Origin: Chlamydiota bacterium
GTDB lineage: Bacteria > Chlamydiota > Chlamydiia > Chlamydiales > SM23-39
Assembly (NCBI GenBank): GCA_021772165.1
Contig: JAJFMM010000147.1
Location: forward strand, 1-16,891
Reading direction: 5' to 3'
DNA length: 16,891 nt
Part shown: positions 14,373 through 16,891 of the stretch, piece by piece
Layout: every line of letters begins with the position of its first letter
How positions within the stretch are numbered: the first letter of the stretch is position 1
Program-made: the position numbers and the translations under genes
The notes under the pieces: model-generated
What the model was told of the DNA's origin: nothing
The model's database searches: none
The model's input: only the letters and a program-made list of their open reading frames with translations

Positions 14373-15322
14373 ATCATGTCCTTTGCTTTTGTTAATAAGT
14401 ATCTGGCCTTTTGAAACTGCTCTTCCGCATGTTCTTCTGATTGAGCAAAGTTCCTTCGCATCTCACCCACCTGTGAATATCTGTTCAGTACAATGCATGC
14501 CCATTTTACTTGATACAGCGGGAGTAGCAGGCCGATGCGTTGAATCAACTCTTGAGGCTGTTGAAAACAGGAGACAAAGCGTTCACTGAATGAAGAGAAA
14601 AGATGAAAGGGAACAGAAATTTTTGGTTGGCAAAAGAAATCACAAACAGTTTTTGCGGGATCATCCCACCCTGCATATTCAAAATCTATGAAAGTTAACT
14701 TTCCATCTTTTTGGAGCAGCGCGTTGTGAAAACCAAAATCAGAGGGAGAAATACAGCGTTCTACCTCCGTCGAAGAAGCGTCGTTTAAAACTTTTTTCTT
14801 AACTTCTTCCCAAACTGACTTCATTTCCGTTTGAACAAACAAAGAAAGATGTTGATTTTGAGATAGTCGCTGGATGCGATTTTCAACGATTTGCACATGT
14901 TCCTGCAGGGTAAAGCAAGCTTCTGAGGCGGCTAAGAGATTAGGTTTTTCTAAACGAGGTTGGTTGAGGAGATGAAAAAACTCTATAGCTTGGTCATAGC
15001 AAGTATCTGAGAGGTCTGAGGGCTGCATCGTCCTTCCAGGTACGTACGAATAGAGGGCCGCATTGACCGATGCATCGAAAGCAATTGGCTGAGGAATGCA
15101 CTGCAGCCCACAGTTCCATCCATATTCTAGAAAGGAAAATTCAGCGTTCAATCGCTGTCGTAGATCTTGAGGATGTTGAAAGTAACATTTCAGAACGATC
15201 GGATCACGATCCGTAAATTCTAATTGGTAAACACGATTGTTGGCTCCTCCAGAAAGCTGAGAGAATCGGAGAGGTGGAGAGAGAGAAAATGCAGAAATAA
15301 ATTTCTTTAGTTCTGTAGCCAT
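14360..15322 (-). CDS. APH/choline-kinase-fold small-molecule phosphotransferase
   Basis: 320 residues with a kinase-like fold: GGANNRVYQL near 25-34 (nucleotide loop), VLKCY near 43-47 (Lys45), Glu61 in AEFSFLEYG, catalytic loop SPSDFGFHNALL at 192-203 (Asp195 and Asn200 spaced as in HxDxxxxN, with the His replaced), and the metal motif FIDFEYAG with Asp213 and Glu215. It should phosphorylate a hydroxyl of a small molecule such as a sugar, polyol or amino alcohol; it is unlikely to be a resistance gene because it lies coupled in a glycan module. It overlaps the HAD stop by 16 bp and the methyltransferase start by 13 bp. Confidence 0.8.
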   Translation of the reverse strand: MATELKKFISAFSLSPPLRFSQLSGGANNRVYQLEFTDRDPIVLKCYFQHPQDLRQRLNAEFSFLEYGWNCGLQCIPQPIAFDASVNAALYSYVPGRTMQPSDLSDTCYDQAIEFFHLLNQPRLEKPNLLAASEACFTLQEHVQIVENRIQRLSQNQHLSLFVQTEMKSVWEEVKKKVLNDASSTEVERCISPSDFGFHNALLQKDGKLTFIDFEYAGWDDPAKTVCDFFCQPKISVPFHLFSSFSERFVSCFQQPQELIQRIGLLLPLYQVKWACIVLNRYSQVGEMRRNFAQSEEHAEEQFQKARYLLTKAKDMIWLT

Positions 15323-15915
15323 TCATCCAATTTGAGTACAAGTTTTTTCCAGGAATCCATGCGCTGTAAGGAAACCTCAAGATGTTGATTGTTTGGATCA
15401 AAGAGAACTTTCTCAACATCCTCTGGAAAATTCTGTTCTGAGAGTACTTCTGGGAGATCATCGATAAAATGCGTACAGTCAAGTGTCTTGATTCGAGCTA
15501 ATTTTTCCTGAAGGGTCAATTCAAAGTACGTAGGAGGTATCCAGGAAAATTCTTGCGTTTCGATCCAATGACGAGCGGCATGATGTAGGTCGTATTTAGG
15601 CCCAATAAAAGGATATTGGGTTTTGTGGCTAACGATGCATGTAGAGATATTGCGTTTCTTGCACTGTTCCAAAAATTCTATAAATCCAGGAAAAGGCTTC
15701 GCTAACTTCATACGAGTTCCATAGATAACGCCTTGCAGTCGGGTCCAAGAATCTTCTTGGTTTTGAGCGCGGAGATAGTCTCGTACAGCATTTTTGGAAT
15801 GAGATACATGCGCAGGTATGAGCTTTGCCTCTAAGGCGGCTTGATAAAACACACCATCGTAGCAAGCAATGGTGTTGTCAAAATCAATTCCAATACGAAT
15901 TTTGTCTGTTTCCAT
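15307..15915 (-). CDS. HAD-superfamily phosphatase of the glycan module
   Basis: 202 residues. GIDFDNTIACYDGVF at 9-23 is HAD motif I (nucleophile Asp11, general acid Asp13), CIVSHKTQ near 93-100 is motif II (Ser), and HFIDDLPEV near 149-157 is motif IV with the two metal-binding Asp. Size and layout suggest a phosphomonoesterase acting on a small phosphorylated metabolite. It lies 12 bp after the dehydrogenase frame and overlaps the kinase-fold gene by 16 bp, so it is encoded next to an enzyme with the opposite phosphate chemistry. It is unrelated in sequence to the exported HAD protein at the left end and has no signal peptide, so it is probably cytoplasmic. Confidence 0.78.
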   Translation of the reverse strand: METDKIRIGIDFDNTIACYDGVFYQAALEAKLIPAHVSHSKNAVRDYLRAQNQEDSWTRLQGVIYGTRMKLAKPFPGFIEFLEQCKKRNISTCIVSHKTQYPFIGPKYDLHHAARHWIETQEFSWIPPTYFELTLQEKLARIKTLDCTHFIDDLPEVLSEQNFPEDVEKVLFDPNNQHLEVSLQRMDSWKKLVLKLDEWLQN

Positions 15916-15927
15916 ACAACCGAGAAT

Positions 15928-16891
15928 CTAAAGAGCAAGGTTTAAGAGAGGACGAAGCGCTACGCCTTTTTCTAAGTCATCAATAGCTTTTTCAATCTCG
16001 TGCAAGCTATAGACATTGGCGAGAAATGGCTGCAGCTTCAGCTCCTTCTTTTTTAAAAAGTCGCAGTAGACGGGAAAGTGTAAATCTGGCTGATTGTCTC
16101 CGCCCCACGTACCAAGTAATTGCTTGCCTTGGTTAAAAAGCTGAGGATCTAATGAGAGCTGAGATCCAAAACGAGCATTGCCCACAATGACAGCCACACC
16201 ACCTTGTTGACGAACAGCTTGAAAGGCTTGCTGCATCACACCTACATTCCCAGAAGCCTCAATAGCGAAATCAAGCGATCCTAATTTCTTTAGCTCCTCA
16301 AGAACGTCGCACTGAGCTGCGTTGATACAATGTGTAGCACCTAACTGTCGCGCTAGATCCAGTTTTTCAGGAAGCAAATCAATCGCAATAAGGGGTGAAC
16401 AACCGGCGAGAACACCACCGAGAAGCGATGCCAATCCCACTCCACCACAACCGAATATAGCCATGCTCTGCCCTTTTTTAGGGCGTGCCGTATTTAAAAC
16501 CGTCCCTAAGCCGGTAGGAAGCGCACAGCCGATCAGAGCAGCTTCTTGCATAGGGATTTCAGCTGGAAGGGGTGTGATACGATTTTCACTAATGACTGCA
16601 TGGCGGCTGAAAGTCGTAATGGCTCCGGCATTCACTTTTTTATCCTTCCAGGAATAGACCGTTCCAGGAACATTCGCTCCAGAACCTTTCATCCACGAAA
16701 GAATAGCGTGATCTCCTGGCTTTACTTTTGTAACACCTGGCCCGATTTCAAGAACTTTTCCACTGCCTTCGTGCCCCAGGCAGTGAGGCATATATGGATC
16801 CTTTCCTCGATATCCTCGAACTTCTCATATCTGTGTGTGACAAACACCGGGGGAGTGATTTGCAGCAGGGACTGGCGCTGGTGTCAATGCT
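15928..16891 (-). pseudogene. Zinc-dependent alcohol dehydrogenase, broken near its 5' end (partial at window edge)
   Basis: From the ATG at 16791 to 15928 there are 287 open codons of a medium-chain zinc dehydrogenase: HCLGHEGSGKVLEIGPGV, LSWMKGSGANVPGT, GCALPTGLGTVLNTA, the NAD motif AIFGCGGVGLASLLGG, and ECGG-type substitutes further on. Similarity continues upstream of that ATG: GVCHTQI, stop, EVRGYRGKDPY in the same frame. The TGA is at 16827-16825. Before this, LTPAP (near 16887-16873) and QSLLQIT (near 16874-16854) lie in different frames from each other, and the latter in a different frame from GVCHTQ, so at least two frameshifts are likely. An internal start at 16791 would lack the Cys zinc ligand of GVCHT. 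The true 5' end lies outside the window. The rest is well kept, which suggests recent inactivation (or sequencing error). Confidence 0.78.

Noticed and set aside
14360..15322. Kinase-fold gene as an aminoglycoside-resistance gene
   Set aside because: The catalytic loop differs (SPSD in place of HGD), and the gene is translationally coupled within a glycan module.
16825..16827. In-frame TGA in the dehydrogenase as a selenocysteine codon
   Set aside because: It lies after the Cys zinc ligand at a non-Cys position, no SECIS-like hairpin is obvious, and further frameshifts lie upstream.
1..16891. tRNA, rRNA, CRISPR array, IS ends, phage genes
   Set aside because: No cloverleaf, conserved rRNA sequence, spaced direct repeats, transposase or integrase was recognised on either strand by reading.

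Overview
The window reads as part of a surface-polysaccharide or LPS biosynthesis locus from a Gram-negative bacterium. The leftmost gene is an exported DUF2608-type HAD protein, a family I associate with Chlamydiae of the Parachlamydiales/Waddlia type and with Legionella. Together with a moderately AT-rich composition this makes a chlamydia-like endosymbiont or pathogen my best guess, but that is inference and no marker gene settles it. I see no rRNA, tRNA, CRISPR array, IS element or phage gene.

Layout. A rho-independent terminator (60-93, + strand) closes an upstream transcript. Then come the DUF2608 protein (84-848, -), a Wzy/WaaL-like membrane protein (957-2201, +), and a coupled minus-strand operon of LhgO-type FAD oxidoreductase, GT4 glycosyltransferase and ManC (5736 to 2131). 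The only long non-coding stretch, 5737-6139, holds two gene relics: a broken 5' piece of gmd (GDP-mannose 4,6-dehydratase) on + and a piece of an lhgO-like gene on -. Next are a TylF-like methyltransferase and a GT9 heptosyltransferase-like enzyme (6140-7982, +). A small SMR/EamA transporter and a methyltransferase (9045 to 7974, -) lie divergent from a DPM1/GtrB-like GT2 (9161-10207, +). An RmlD-like reductase overlaps a methyltransferase (11785 to 10095, -) behind a good promoter. A large GT-C-like membrane protein (11947-13734, +) is followed by a four-gene minus-strand module: a broken zinc alcohol dehydrogenase, a HAD phosphatase, an APH-fold kinase and a methyltransferase (16891 to 13710).

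How it fits together. ManC supplies GDP-mannose; GT4, GT9 and GT2 transfer sugars from nucleotide, ADP-heptose-like or lipid-linked donors; the SMR protein and GT-C protein look suited to flipping and transferring lipid-linked sugars; Wzy/WaaL polymerises or ligates. Three ordinary class I methyltransferases and one TylF-like one, with the ADH-HAD-APH module, would decorate the glycan.

Signs of decay and compaction are strong. gmd is a relic, ADH has an in-frame stop plus apparent frameshifts, and the ManC isomerase domain has lost its metal-binding histidines. All four convergent gene pairs overlap at their 3' ends (71, 9, 113 and 25 bp). The strand changes eight times, so the locus looks like a mosaic of small modules rather than one operon. 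The most noteworthy points are the double relic at 5833-6141 and the coupled ADH-HAD-APH-methyltransferase module, whose first gene is broken here.
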